From Propionibacteriaceae bacterium (GTDB taxonomy: Bacteria; Actinomycetota; Actinomycetes; Propionibacteriales; Propionibacteriaceae), in contig JAITVK010000018.1 of assembly GCA_031285845.1 (NCBI GenBank), positions 1-64,000 of the forward strand: a DNA stretch of 64,000 nt, written 5' to 3'. Below the pieces are notes generated by a model. That model was not told the DNA's origin. It worked only from the letters and a program-made list of their open reading frames with translations, and ran no database searches. A program made the translations under genes and the position numbers. Positions 1 to 7,357 of this stretch are shown here, one piece after another; the first letter of the stretch is position 1, and the number at the start of each line of letters is the position of its first letter.

Positions 1-96
1 CGCCCCCCCCCGCCGGCCCGCCCGGCCCGCCCCGTCCCCGCCCGGGGTCCGACCGGGCTTCCAGGTCGGCGCGGCCCGCGTCTGGCCGGAGAGTCC

Positions 97-648
97 GTGG
101 CGGATTCTCCCGTCGACGAGCCTGCGGCGCAGCCGGTCGACGACACTCCTGAGTCGCATGCGAGCGCTCGCAGTCGGGCGATCTCGACGCTGGCTTTGGG
201 TGTCACTCATCGAATCATCGCTTTGGCGGTCACGGTGGCTGTGCTCGCCATCTCCTTCGTCTCCAGTTTCTCGGTCTATTTGGGCCAGCAGAAACAGATC
301 GCCGAAGTCAAAGCCGAGATCGCTGACCATGACCGTCAGATCGATCGGCTCCAAGACGAGTTGAAACGCTGGCAAGATCCGGCGTACGTGCGAGCCCAGG
401 CTCGCGACCGACTGGGCTGGGTGTTGCCCGGCGAAGTCGGCTACCGGGTCATCGGCGTCGATGGCCAGGTCATCGGTGGGACGGTCCCGGCCGAGACCTC
501 TTCTCAGAAGGAAGACGATCGGGTGTGGTACGAACGTCTGTGGTCTTCGGTGACGAGCGCCGATCAACCGGCACCAGTCGAACCGACAGCCACAGCGCCG
601 ACTGGCCCTGACATCGTCGGACCAGACACCGAAGCAACGCCTCGATGA
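97..648 (+). CDS. DivIC/FtsB-type septum formation initiator
   Basis: A 183-aa bitopic membrane protein of the FtsB/DivIC family, which in other bacteria forms a complex with FtsL and FtsQ/DivIB at the septum. After about 35 polar residues there is one membrane segment (about residues 39-61). A short coiled coil follows (QKQIAEVKAEIADHD and on), then the family's conserved DPAYVRAQARDRLGWVLPGE stretch at about residues 93-112. The tail is disordered and rich in Pro, Thr and Ala. The start is GTG at 97 with an SD-like GGAGAG at 88-93. It overlaps the DUF501 gene by 4 nt. In related actinobacteria eno lies directly upstream, which would be off the left edge. Confidence 0.9.
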   Translation: MADSPVDEPAAQPVDDTPESHASARSRAISTLALGVTHRIIALAVTVAVLAISFVSSFSVYLGQQKQIAEVKAEIADHDRQIDRLQDELKRWQDPAYVRAQARDRLGWVLPGEVGYRVIGVDGQVIGGTVPAETSSQKEDDRVWYERLWSSVTSADQPAPVEPTATAPTGPDIVGPDTEATPR

Positions 649-1265
649 CGGCGCAGCAGTCCAGTGCCGGCTCGACCGGGTTGAGTCACATGGCGCAAGG
701 TTCAACTGATCTGACGCTTGGCACGTCCTCGACAGGGTTGAGTCGCGAAGACGAGGTGGCAGTGACCCGGCAGTTGGGGCGTGAGCCGCGCGGCGCGCAA
801 AAGGTGGCTTGGCGTTGTCCCTGCGGCAAGCCCGGTGTGGTCATGACCTCTCCTCGTTTGCCCAATGGCGTCCCATTCCCCACGACGTACTATCTGACCT
901 GCCCGAACGCCGTCAAAGCGATCTCGACGTTGGAAGGCAGCGGGTTGATGGCCCAGATGGCCGCTCGGTTGGGTGAGGATCCAGCGTTGGCAGGGCAGTA
1001 CGCGCAGGCTCATCAGTCGTACCTGGAGGATCGCGCGGATCTGGCCAGTCGTCTTGGACTCGAGGTTCCCGAGATCGACGGCGTCTCGGCGGGTGGGATG
1101 CCCCATCGGGTGAAGTGCCTGCACGCGTTGGCCGCCCAGTCGTTGGCGAAAGGCCCCGGTGTCAATCCGTTCGGTGACGAGGCGCTGGCGTTGATCGGGC
1201 CGTTTTGGGATCATCCCTGCGGCGGTGGGGCCGTCGTGCCAGAAGACTCGGGGGCAGGCCAATGA
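645..1265 (+). CDS. DUF501 family protein
   Basis: A 206-aa soluble protein of unknown function, from a family found between divIC and ppx across Actinobacteria. The conserved block RCPCGKPGVVMTSPRLPNG is at about residues 57-75 and is followed by PFPTTYYLTCP. With the third cysteine in the latter block it may form a metal- or redox-sensitive site; that is inference. The start ATG at 645 overlaps the divIC stop (ATGA), and the stop overlaps the ppx start in the same way. The three genes are therefore probably translated as a coupled operon. The first 45 residues are variable and low in complexity. No catalytic motif is recognised. Confidence 0.88.
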   Translation: MTAQQSSAGSTGLSHMAQGSTDLTLGTSSTGLSREDEVAVTRQLGREPRGAQKVAWRCPCGKPGVVMTSPRLPNGVPFPTTYYLTCPNAVKAISTLEGSGLMAQMAARLGEDPALAGQYAQAHQSYLEDRADLASRLGLEVPEIDGVSAGGMPHRVKCLHALAAQSLAKGPGVNPFGDEALALIGPFWDHPCGGGAVVPEDSGAGQ

Positions 1266-2188
1266 GAGTAGCGGTGATCGATTGCGGCACCAACACCGTG
1301 CGCCTGTATGTCGCACAGACTGGCGCCACCGGTCAGCTTGAGGATCGGGTCCGCGACCTGCGTTTCGTTCGACTGGGCGAGGGCGTGGACGCGACCGGTC
1401 GGTTCGCGCCTGAGGCCTTGGAGCGGTTGTGGGTGGCGTTGGATGAGTTCGCCGACGTGATCCACCGCGAACAGGTGGACAAGGTTCGGTTCGTGGCGAC
1501 TTCAGCGGCTCGTGACGTGTCGAATCGCGACGAGTTTTTCGCGGGCGTCGAAGCCCGGCTGGGGGTTCCGGCGGAGGTCATCAGCGGTGATGAGGAAGCG
1601 GAGTTGAGTTTCTTGGGGGCGCTGTCCGGTGGGGAGTTGGGCCCCGACGCCGGTGACCACGTGTTGGTGACGGACATCGGCGGCGGCTCGACTGAGTTGA
1701 TTCTCGGGAACGCCGCGGGGGTTGTCTTGGCTAGGGTCAGTGTGAACATCGGTTCGGTACGGTTGCGTGAACGGTATTTGCATGACGATCCACCGCGACC
1801 GGATCAGGTCGATCAGGCTCGCCACTTCGTCGGGCAGACGTTGGATGGCTGTGGGGTGCCGCTGACGCGGGTCTCCACGTGGATCGGCGTGGCCGGAACC
1901 TGCACCTCGCTGGCGGGGATGAGTCTGGGCTTGTCGGCTTATGATCGCGACCTCGTCCATGGCTCGGTGATCACCGCTGATCGACTGCGCGCGATGTCGG
2001 ATCGTCTGTTGACATTGTCGGTGAGTCAGACGGTGGCGGCTTATCCGAGTTTGCCGCCGATGCGGGCCGAAGTGATCTGCGCCGGGGCGCTGATCGTCGA
2101 ACAGATCGCCGCTCGGGTCGGAAGTGACCTGCAGGTCAGAGACACCGACATCCTCGATGGTGCGGCCCGTCGACTTGTGGGATCATGA
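1262..2188 (+). CDS. ppx: Exopolyphosphatase / GppA-type phosphatase
   Basis: A 308-aa member of the actin-like Ppx/GppA family, which hydrolyses inorganic polyphosphate or pppGpp. The ASKHA phosphate-binding motifs are clear: VIDCGTNTVRLYV at the N-terminus, TSAARDVSNR at about 80, DIGGGSTELILG at about 136, and GVAGTCTSLA at about 210. At about 310 aa it is the short single-unit form common in Actinobacteria, without the C-terminal HD-like region of E. coli Ppx. I chose ATG 1262 because it overlaps the DUF501 stop (ATGA) and begins exactly at the first motif. The substrate (polyP or pppGpp) cannot be decided from sequence. Confidence 0.92.
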   Translation: MRVAVIDCGTNTVRLYVAQTGATGQLEDRVRDLRFVRLGEGVDATGRFAPEALERLWVALDEFADVIHREQVDKVRFVATSAARDVSNRDEFFAGVEARLGVPAEVISGDEEAELSFLGALSGGELGPDAGDHVLVTDIGGGSTELILGNAAGVVLARVSVNIGSVRLRERYLHDDPPRPDQVDQARHFVGQTLDGCGVPLTRVSTWIGVAGTCTSLAGMSLGLSAYDRDLVHGSVITADRLRAMSDRLLTLSVSQTVAAYPSLPPMRAEVICAGALIVEQIAARVGSDLQVRDTDILDGAARRLVGS

Positions 2189-2228
2189 GGGGCGTGACCG
2201 TTGCCTGAGCAGCGACGATGACGGCCGG

Positions 2229-2301
2229 GCCCCCATAGCCCAACGGCAGAGGCAGTCGACTTAAAATCGACCGAGTGTCGGTTCGAATCCGACTGGGGGC
2301 A
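2229..2301 (+). tRNA. tRNA-Leu (anticodon UAA), short variable loop
   Basis: The cloverleaf folds cleanly. Acceptor GCCCCCA (2229-2235) pairs with TGGGGGC (2294-2300). The D stem is GCC/GGC (2238-2240/2251-2253), the anticodon stem GTCGA/TCGAC (2255-2259/2267-2271), and the T arm GTCGG-TTCGAAT-CCGAC (2277-2293). The anticodon is TAA (2262-2264), reading the rare Leu codon UUA. The discriminator base is A2301 and CCA is not encoded. The variable region is only 5 nt (CGAGT, 2272-2276), so the molecule is class I in shape, whereas bacterial tRNA-Leu is normally class II with a long variable arm. Its position after ppx is conserved in Actinobacteria. Confidence 0.92.
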
Positions 2302-2319
2302 CAGACGATTGAGCCGAGA

Positions 2320-2343
2320 GAACTGGAAGTTCACTTCCAGTTC
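2320..2343 (+). terminator. Hairpin downstream of tRNA-Leu
   Basis: Perfect inverted repeat: GAACTGGAAG (2320-2329) and CTTCCAGTTC (2334-2343) around a TTCA loop, 18 nt after the tRNA 3' end. There is no U-tract, so it may be a weak terminator or a tRNA 3'-processing structure. Confidence 0.5.
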
Positions 2344-2546
2344 CGAGGCGATTGAAGTCTGTTGGGTGTGGAGCATCACGACGCAGCGATCGGCAATGGA
2401 AGTTCAACGAAGAAGCCGGCTGGCGGGCTCATCATGGTTTCAGTGCGGTGGCTCGCCCGAATGAAACGCGATTTCAACGTCACTAAGTCATGAACTCAAT
2501 TATATATCGTATAGCACAGTAGTATTGCTGGCTCTTTATATTCACA

Positions 2547-2575
2547 TTGACTCTATTAAGAGGTCCAGATATGAT
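2547..2575 (+). promoter_or_regulatory. Strong sigma-70-type promoter
   Basis: TTGACT (2547-2552), a 17-nt spacer, and TATGAT (2570-2575). This is one mismatch from consensus in each box and the best promoter I see in the window. The predicted transcription start is near 2582, giving a leader of about 85 nt before the GTG at 2667. Confidence 0.75.
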
Positions 2576-2666
2576 CGTAGTGATGGCTGAACGGGGTGGT
2601 TCGGGCTCCGGGGTCATGTGGACAAAAGGCTTGTTCACTAGCAGTGATTTCGAAAGAGGGTTTGAG

Positions 2667-3011
2667 GTGAAGAAGAAGATCATCAGCGCGCTCATGGCAG
2701 TGGGGATGACACTGACGGGTGTTGCCGTCGGTTCGGCCCCGCAGGCAGTGGCCGACAATGGGCGGTGTGGGTCGTATGGCGACGGATTCGCAGTCAATGA
2801 CTACTGTGGCGGGCGGAAGGTCACCATCGCCGCCACCAAGGCGACCTGGTATTACAGCGCTGGCCAGGGTGGCATTGGCACCCGCGCGGGTAACTACGTC
2901 CACATTGGGCACACTTCTTATATTGGCGCGGACCCTGGCGACACCGGGGCCTACGGATGCCGATATCGCGAGGAGGTTGGCTTCCAGTATCGGGACTCGA
3001 GCTGTGCCTGA
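2667..3011 (+). CDS. Small secreted four-cysteine protein (unknown family)
   Basis: Predicted 114-aa precursor. The start is GTG 2667 with AAAGAGGG at 2653-2660 as ribosome binding site. A Sec signal peptide is clear: N-terminal KKK, a hydrophobic core IISALMAVGMTLTGVAV, and a likely cleavage after AVA in APQAVADNG. The mature part of about 83 aa is rich in Gly and Tyr and holds four cysteines (GRCGS, DYCGG, YGCRY, SSCA), so two disulfides are possible. I do not recognise the family. The size, signal peptide and neighbouring ABC system recall bacteriocin or secreted effector precursors, but the lactococcin-972 pattern is not evident. The strong promoter at 2547-2575 suggests high expression. 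Confidence 0.72.
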   Translation: MKKKIISALMAVGMTLTGVAVGSAPQAVADNGRCGSYGDGFAVNDYCGGRKVTIAATKATWYYSAGQGGIGTRAGNYVHIGHTSYIGADPGDTGAYGCRYREEVGFQYRDSSCA

Positions 3012-3039
3012 GGTCTGAGGGTCGAGAGAGGAAACGAAC

Positions 3040-3690
3040 ATGCGATCACATACTTCGTGGAGGCCTGGTTGGGGTGTGACTGTGCTGGCGGGCGTTGTTG
3101 TCGTTGTAATCATCAGCGTCCTGGTTCTCACAGGTGTGCCGGTGCCGGTTTCGGGCGGTGAACCCGAGTTCGCGGGCCCTTATGCCGCTGACCTGCGTGA
3201 AGTGTATGAGGATGAAAATGCTCCACAGATCGTGAAAACCGTTCTTGCTGATGGTGTCATCACTGAGGATGAGCTGGCCGAGGTTCGCTCGGCTCAGGTT
3301 GCATGTCTTGAGGCCGTTGGGGTGAGCGTCCTTCAGTTGGACGCTTCAGGGGAGTCGTATTTGGTTCTTCGCGACCCCGGTGAGCTGTCGCTGGAAGCTG
3401 GTGAGGCTCGGACCAACGAGTTGGCTGGCGAATGCTCGCGTCAAACTGGCTGGGTTGCCCTGGCGTGGCTATACACCGACATGACTCGAAACCCGGACAA
3501 CCTCAGCGGTGATGAACTGATGAGCGCCTGCATGGTGAGAGTGGGTTTGCGTCCCGAAGGTTACACGCCCGAGCGGTATATGGATGAGCTTCATGCTGGG
3601 GTGTTCATGCCATGGCTGGAGGATCAGACGACGCCTGAAGCCCAACTCTTCAGGGCATGTAACGACGATCCGCTTCACGCTAAACCGTGA
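3040..3690 (+). CDS. Membrane-anchored extracytoplasmic protein (unknown)
   Basis: Predicted 216-aa protein with a single N-terminal hydrophobic segment (about residues 11-32, VLAGVVVVVIISVLVLTGVP) and an acidic extracytoplasmic domain. No lipobox is visible, so it is an uncleaved anchor or a signal peptide. The domain carries cysteines at VACLEA, GECSRQ, SACMVR and RACNDD. The ATG at 3040 has GAGAGAGGAAA just upstream. It lies 28 nt after the secreted four-cysteine protein and is followed by a terminator-like hairpin (3702-3732), so the two form one short transcription unit. An immunity or partner role for the small secreted protein is possible but only inferred from position. Confidence 0.7.
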   Translation: MRSHTSWRPGWGVTVLAGVVVVVIISVLVLTGVPVPVSGGEPEFAGPYAADLREVYEDENAPQIVKTVLADGVITEDELAEVRSAQVACLEAVGVSVLQLDASGESYLVLRDPGELSLEAGEARTNELAGECSRQTGWVALAWLYTDMTRNPDNLSGDELMSACMVRVGLRPEGYTPERYMDELHAGVFMPWLEDQTTPEAQLFRACNDDPLHAKP

Positions 3691-3701
3691 ATCAGACCCC
3701 G

Positions 3702-3732
3702 CTGGTGGGGCGAGGGGCAGTCGCCCCACCAG
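3702..3732 (+). terminator. Hairpin between secreted-protein genes and ABC cassette
   Basis: CTGGTGGGGCGA (3702-3713) pairs with TCGCCCCACCAG (3721-3732) around a 7-nt loop, with GTCTCATTGGTTTCT after it. It is a 12-bp GC-rich stem 26 nt before the adaptor start. No promoter is evident between the hairpin and that start, so it may attenuate rather than end transcription. Confidence 0.65.
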
Positions 3733-3758
3733 GTCTCATTGGTTTCTGAGATGGGAGG

Positions 3759-4817
3759 ATGATGACATCCGCAAATGGGTCGCGTCTCAGTCGGATGATG
3801 GTGGCGGTCTTAGCCGGGGTGTGTCTGGTCGCGGTCGGGGCGGTGGCGAGTTGGGCGATCCTGGTCGACGATCCTCCGAGTTTGTTGGTCAAGACGGCTG
3901 TCGCCGGCTCGGCTCCGGTCGTTCAGCGTGAGTTCGATGACTCACAGTTGGTCAGTGTCGCCGTCACCCAAGGTTCGGCCCAAGCTCTAGTCGCCCCGGC
4001 CGGGGGCGTGGTGACCGCTTTCACCTGTGGAGTTGGCCAACCGGTGAGTTCTGGGCAGTCCGTGATGTCCATCGGTCCGATTCCGATCATCTCGTTGGCC
4101 ACCGGTGTTCCGCTGTGGCGTGACATCAAGTCGGGGGATCGCGGCGGCGACGTGACCGCGTTGGCCGCCGAGTTGACCCGGTTGGGCCGATTCGACGGTG
4201 ACGTCGAGGGGTCGGCCGGTCGCGGTCTTCTGGCCGCCGTACGTCAACTGCAGAAAGACCTCGGAACCCCTGAAGCCGACCTGGTCGACCAGGTGATCCC
4301 GATGTCGCAGCTCGCCTGGTTGCCCACCGATCAAGCCGTCGCGGCCAGTTGCGATGTGTCGGTCGGGTCGACGGTGACTCCGGGAACCACAGTGATCGGT
4401 TTCGACGCGCCGATCGTGGCCGCCACCGTCAGCGCTGACACTACGCGTTTCGCCCCTGGCGACCGTACGCTGATCGTCGACGGCCACCGGCTGGCTGTCG
4501 GCCCCGATGGGGCGATCACCGATCCCGACGCTCTGACTCAATTGTCCGCTTCGCCGTCGGTGACGAACGCTCGCCGAGCGGGAGTCTTGAACTCGTTGCA
4601 CGCCCATTACCCGCTGGCCACCCCGATGACAGTGTCGGTGATTCCACCGGTCTCGATCCGTCCGATCGCGAAAGGGCGTGGTTGCGTTGTGGCTGCCGAC
4701 CAGGCGTTGCCCGTCACGATCGTCGCCTCGGAGTTGGGCCAATCCTTCGTCACCTTCGACGGGCCCGCGCCCCAATCCGTACGCCTGGACCCACCATCGG
4801 ATCTGACATGTTCATGA
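3759..4817 (+). CDS. Adaptor-like protein with peptidoglycan-binding domain (ABC efflux partner)
   Basis: A 352-aa envelope protein with one N-terminal membrane segment (about residues 14-35). A short lipoyl/biotinyl-like hairpin (APAGGVVTAFTCGVGQPVSS, about 78-97) resembles that of HlyD/MacA adaptors. It is followed by a PG_binding_1-type repeat (SGDRGGDVTALAAELTRLGRF and on, about 126-170). Further beta-rich sequence leads to the C-terminus. The next two genes encode a MacB-like ATPase and permease, so this is most likely the periplasm-facing adaptor of that system, tethered to the wall by the PG-binding domain. Start: ATG 3759 or the in-frame ATG 3762, since GGAGG abuts 3759. Its 3' end overlaps the ATPase gene. 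Confidence 0.8.
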   Translation: MMTSANGSRLSRMMVAVLAGVCLVAVGAVASWAILVDDPPSLLVKTAVAGSAPVVQREFDDSQLVSVAVTQGSAQALVAPAGGVVTAFTCGVGQPVSSGQSVMSIGPIPIISLATGVPLWRDIKSGDRGGDVTALAAELTRLGRFDGDVEGSAGRGLLAAVRQLQKDLGTPEADLVDQVIPMSQLAWLPTDQAVAASCDVSVGSTVTPGTTVIGFDAPIVAATVSADTTRFAPGDRTLIVDGHRLAVGPDGAITDPDALTQLSASPSVTNARRAGVLNSLHAHYPLATPMTVSVIPPVSIRPIAKGRGCVVAADQALPVTIVASELGQSFVTFDGPAPQSVRLDPPSDLTCS

Positions 4818-5680
4818 ACCTTCGAGATCGCGAGCCTGGCCGCGACGCCGCGGTCCGCGGTGGCGGCCCAGTGGAGGTCAAGCTCGCCCACGAGCGCCTC
4901 GCCATGCATGGAGAAAGCGACCCGGGCCTGGCTCCGATCCCGGTTGGGCCGACGGTCGAAGCGATTGATCTAGGCCACGAGTTCGTGGCCGGGCATCGGC
5001 TATTCGACCATCGATCGTTCATCTTGAGAACCAACGCGTTGTACGCTGTGACCGGGCCATCGGGATCGGGCAAATCGACCCTGCTGTCGATTCTCGCCGG
5101 ATGGCTGACACCCACCTTGGGCCGTGTTATTCGACGCGGGGTGGATCCTGTGCGCTGGGTGTTCCAAAACCCTCACGGGGTTCCTCGACGTTCGACGCTG
5201 GATCATGTGGCTGTCGGCTTCATCGCCCAGGGCTATCGTCGCGCCGAAGCCGATCGGGCGGCCCGTGACCTGTTGGAGCGGTTCAGCTTGGGGCAGGCGG
5301 CCGATTCGCCCTTCGCCGCGTTGTCTGGAGGCGAAGCGCAGCGAGTGATGCTGGCCAGAGGTTTGGCGTCGAATCCGGGGCTGCTGTTGGTCGACGAGCC
5401 AACCGCTCAACTGGATCGGTCGGCCGCCGACGAAGTCAATCGGACGCTGGTGTCCCTGATCGGGTCAAACATCATCGTGGTGGTCGCCACCCACGACCTC
5501 CAAACTCGACAAGCTTGCACCCACGTGATCGACCTGGCCGAGCCGTCGACCCCGTCGCCGGACTCCGACCGCCCTCGCCACGGCTACCCCAATGAGTTCG
5601 AAGAACTGGGGTCGTCCGCCGAGGCGGTCCCGCCGAGCCACAGTGACCCGAAGCCGACGCCACCCCAAGGCCGATCATGA
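4808..5680 (+). CDS. ABC transporter ATP-binding protein (LolD/MacB type)
   Basis: About 290-aa ATPase. Walker A is GPSGSGKST, the signature LSGGEAQRVMLARGLA, and Walker B LLLVDEPTAQLD followed by the H-loop VVVATHD. The order and spacing fit the LolD/MacB subfamily, which drives mechanotransmission rather than substrate translocation through the membrane. It has extra polar extensions at both ends, about 50 aa N-terminal and 55 aa C-terminal and proline-rich. The start is uncertain: ATG 4808 or ATG 4814 (the latter overlaps the adaptor stop as ATGA), and neither has a clear SD. The 3' end overlaps the permease start by 4 nt. Confidence 0.88.
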   Translation: MFMNLRDREPGRDAAVRGGGPVEVKLAHERLAMHGESDPGLAPIPVGPTVEAIDLGHEFVAGHRLFDHRSFILRTNALYAVTGPSGSGKSTLLSILAGWLTPTLGRVIRRGVDPVRWVFQNPHGVPRRSTLDHVAVGFIAQGYRRAEADRAARDLLERFSLGQAADSPFAALSGGEAQRVMLARGLASNPGLLLVDEPTAQLDRSAADEVNRTLVSLIGSNIIVVVATHDLQTRQACTHVIDLAEPSTPSPDSDRPRHGYPNEFEELGSSAEAVPPSHSDPKPTPPQGRS

Positions 5681-6747
5681 ACCCCCGCTGGCGTGAAGCC
5701 CTGCGTGAAGCGGGTCGAAATCTGGTCAGCGGGACTACCCATGTCTGGCGCTGGACGCTCGTGTTGGCGCTGATCTTGGGTGGGCTGGCCTGGTTGGAGA
5801 CCTCCACCATTCGTACGGTGGTGAACAACGCGGCCGATCATGTGTCGCGTGGCGGCGCGACCTGGGTGCTGCAGGCGACTGGCGGAATCTGGGGGACTTC
5901 CTGCGATCAGTTGGCGAAAGCCGATGGTGTTTTGGCCTCGGGGGCGCTGCGGGTCGAAGACGAGAGCCTGACCGCGATCGTGCTGCCGCGCGGCCCGGTG
6001 CCGGTGAAGTCGGTGACACCTGGTTTCCTCTCTTTGATCGGTGCCAGCGATGCGACGGGTTTGGTGGTCTCCGACCTGGTGGCGAACCGGCTGTCCATGA
6101 CAACTCCCGCGCAGTTGTCCACCACCACTGGCGTGATCGAGGTGACCGGCCACTATCCGTACCCGGAGGATGGCCGTCGTCCCGGTCTGGGTTTCGCCGC
6201 GCTGGCCCCCGTCCCTGGTGACCAGGCGTTCGATGAGTGTTGGCTGACGGTGTGGCCGAGCGATGACCAGATCACCGGATTGGCCTATCTGGCGCTGATC
6301 GGTGGCGGGTCGTCGGCCGCGTCGGAGGCGAAACTGGCGCAGATGAATCCGCGTTTCTCCACCAGCCTCGACACCACCAGCCAGTACGAGTCCCGCTTGA
6401 CCAGGTGGTCGGGTGTGGCCGCGGCCTCGGCTGGAATCCTGCTCGGATTCGCCGCCTGTTGGCAGCGACGATTGGAGGTCGCCAGTTCGATCCACGTCGG
6501 GTTGCCGCGCAGTTTCCTTCTGATCCGTCTCGAAGCCGAGGCCGCGGTGTGGGCGCTGGCCGCCGGTCTGCTGGCCGCTCCCATGATCGTGGTCGGATCA
6601 TGGTCGGCGGCCTCGGATCTGCGGGCGGTGCAGTGGGCCGGAGCACGGGTGTTGCTGGCCGGTGTGGCCGGTCCGCTGCTGGGGACTTTGGTCGCGTGGA
6701 CCGGGATTCGCCAGAGGCAGTTGTTCGCATTGTTCAAGACTCGCTGA
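5677..6747 (+). CDS. MacB/FtsX-like permease subunit
   Basis: A 356-aa membrane protein with the FtsX/MacB layout. There is one membrane segment near residues 24-45 and a large extracytoplasmic domain (about 46-240). Three closely spaced membrane segments follow (about 247-265, 287-307 and 317-340). The start ATG 5677 overlaps the ATPase stop (ATGA). Together with the adaptor and ATPase it makes a complete tripartite-like cassette. Substrate is unknown; the upstream secreted protein makes peptide export or self-protection plausible. No motif beyond topology supports the family call, hence the moderate confidence on function. Confidence 0.8.
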   Translation: MNPRWREALREAGRNLVSGTTHVWRWTLVLALILGGLAWLETSTIRTVVNNAADHVSRGGATWVLQATGGIWGTSCDQLAKADGVLASGALRVEDESLTAIVLPRGPVPVKSVTPGFLSLIGASDATGLVVSDLVANRLSMTTPAQLSTTTGVIEVTGHYPYPEDGRRPGLGFAALAPVPGDQAFDECWLTVWPSDDQITGLAYLALIGGGSSAASEAKLAQMNPRFSTSLDTTSQYESRLTRWSGVAAASAGILLGFAACWQRRLEVASSIHVGLPRSFLLIRLEAEAAVWALAAGLLAAPMIVVGSWSAASDLRAVQWAGARVLLAGVAGPLLGTLVAWTGIRQRQLFALFKTR

Positions 6748-6823
6748 GTCAGACGGCGCCCGCGATGGACAGGGCGGCGTACGGCATCCTGCTTGGTGAA
6801 CTGGACGTGCACGATCGGTTCTA

Positions 6824-6829
6824 TACAAT
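6824..6829 (+). promoter_or_regulatory. Leaderless -10 element
   Basis: TACAAT, 6 nt before ATG 6836; transcription is expected to start at the start codon. Confidence 0.6.
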
Positions 6830-6835
6830 GAAGCC

Positions 6836-7357
6836 ATGCCTGAGCAACTCGTCGTCGGCTTCAATCCGATGTCCGCCGCCAACAAGGTGGCGTACTTCGT
6901 GCGCCAGATTCGCTCACGGCTGGTGTGGCTGATCATCGCGGCGGTCATCTGTGTGTGGATCTGGCTGTGGCAGCGCCAGACGATGAGCGCTCAGAACGTG
7001 GGTTTCCTGTTCGGTGTGGGGATGGCCTATTCGCTGGTGTGGCTGGTGATCGCCGTGGTGAATTGGCGTCGGGCGAAGAAGACGTTGGCGTCGATCACCC
7101 CCGATGTGGCGATGGCGGTGAGTCGATGGGGACTGTGGATTCAGGGCGCGTCGGTGCCGTGGTCGGATGTCTCGCGAGTGGCGATCGCTCCTGGGCGGTT
7201 CGGTGGGTCGCCGACGCTGACGGTGGCGCGGGTCTCGGGGCCGGTGTCGAGCATCTCGTTGGCCGTATTGGACATGATGCCTGGCTCGATCGACGCCGCG
7301 ATCCGAGCCTATTCCGGCGGCCAGCAGTGGATCGACACCTCGAAACTGGGCAACTGA
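6836..7357 (+). CDS. Two-TM membrane protein with PH-like C-terminal region
   Basis: A 173-aa protein of unknown function. Two membrane segments (about residues 31-47 and 58-76) are followed by a cytoplasmic domain. Its pattern (SRWGLWIQGASVPWSDVSRV, then a hydrophobic strand and LTVAR) resembles YcxB/bPH-type domains, in which a short beta hairpin contains W-S-D-V. No SD precedes the ATG. Instead TACAAT lies exactly 6 nt upstream, matching other leaderless genes here. It follows the ABC cassette by 88 nt but probably has its own promoter. Confidence 0.72.
   Translation: MPEQLVVGFNPMSAANKVAYFVRQIRSRLVWLIIAAVICVWIWLWQRQTMSAQNVGFLFGVGMAYSLVWLVIAVVNWRRAKKTLASITPDVAMAVSRWGLWIQGASVPWSDVSRVAIAPGRFGGSPTLTVARVSGPVSSISLAVLDMMPGSIDAAIRAYSGGQQWIDTSKLGN

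Larger units (their letters stand above)
2302..2666. other. AT-rich intergenic region
   Basis: A 365-nt stretch without a supportable gene between the tRNA and the small secreted protein. It holds the hairpin at 2320-2343 and, around 2480-2560, the AT-richest DNA in the window. It ends in a near-consensus promoter and the leader of the next gene. The 3' flank of a tRNA gene is a common insertion site, but I see no repeat of the tRNA 3' end that would mark an attachment site. Confidence 0.6.

Noticed and set aside
2229-2343. Integration site (att) at the tRNA 3' end
   Set aside because: No integrase gene and no second copy of the tRNA 3' end were found in the following kilobases.
2667-3011. 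Lactococcin-972 family assignment
   Set aside because: Size and signal peptide fit, but the characteristic Trp/Tyr/His pattern of that family is not visible and four cysteines are present.
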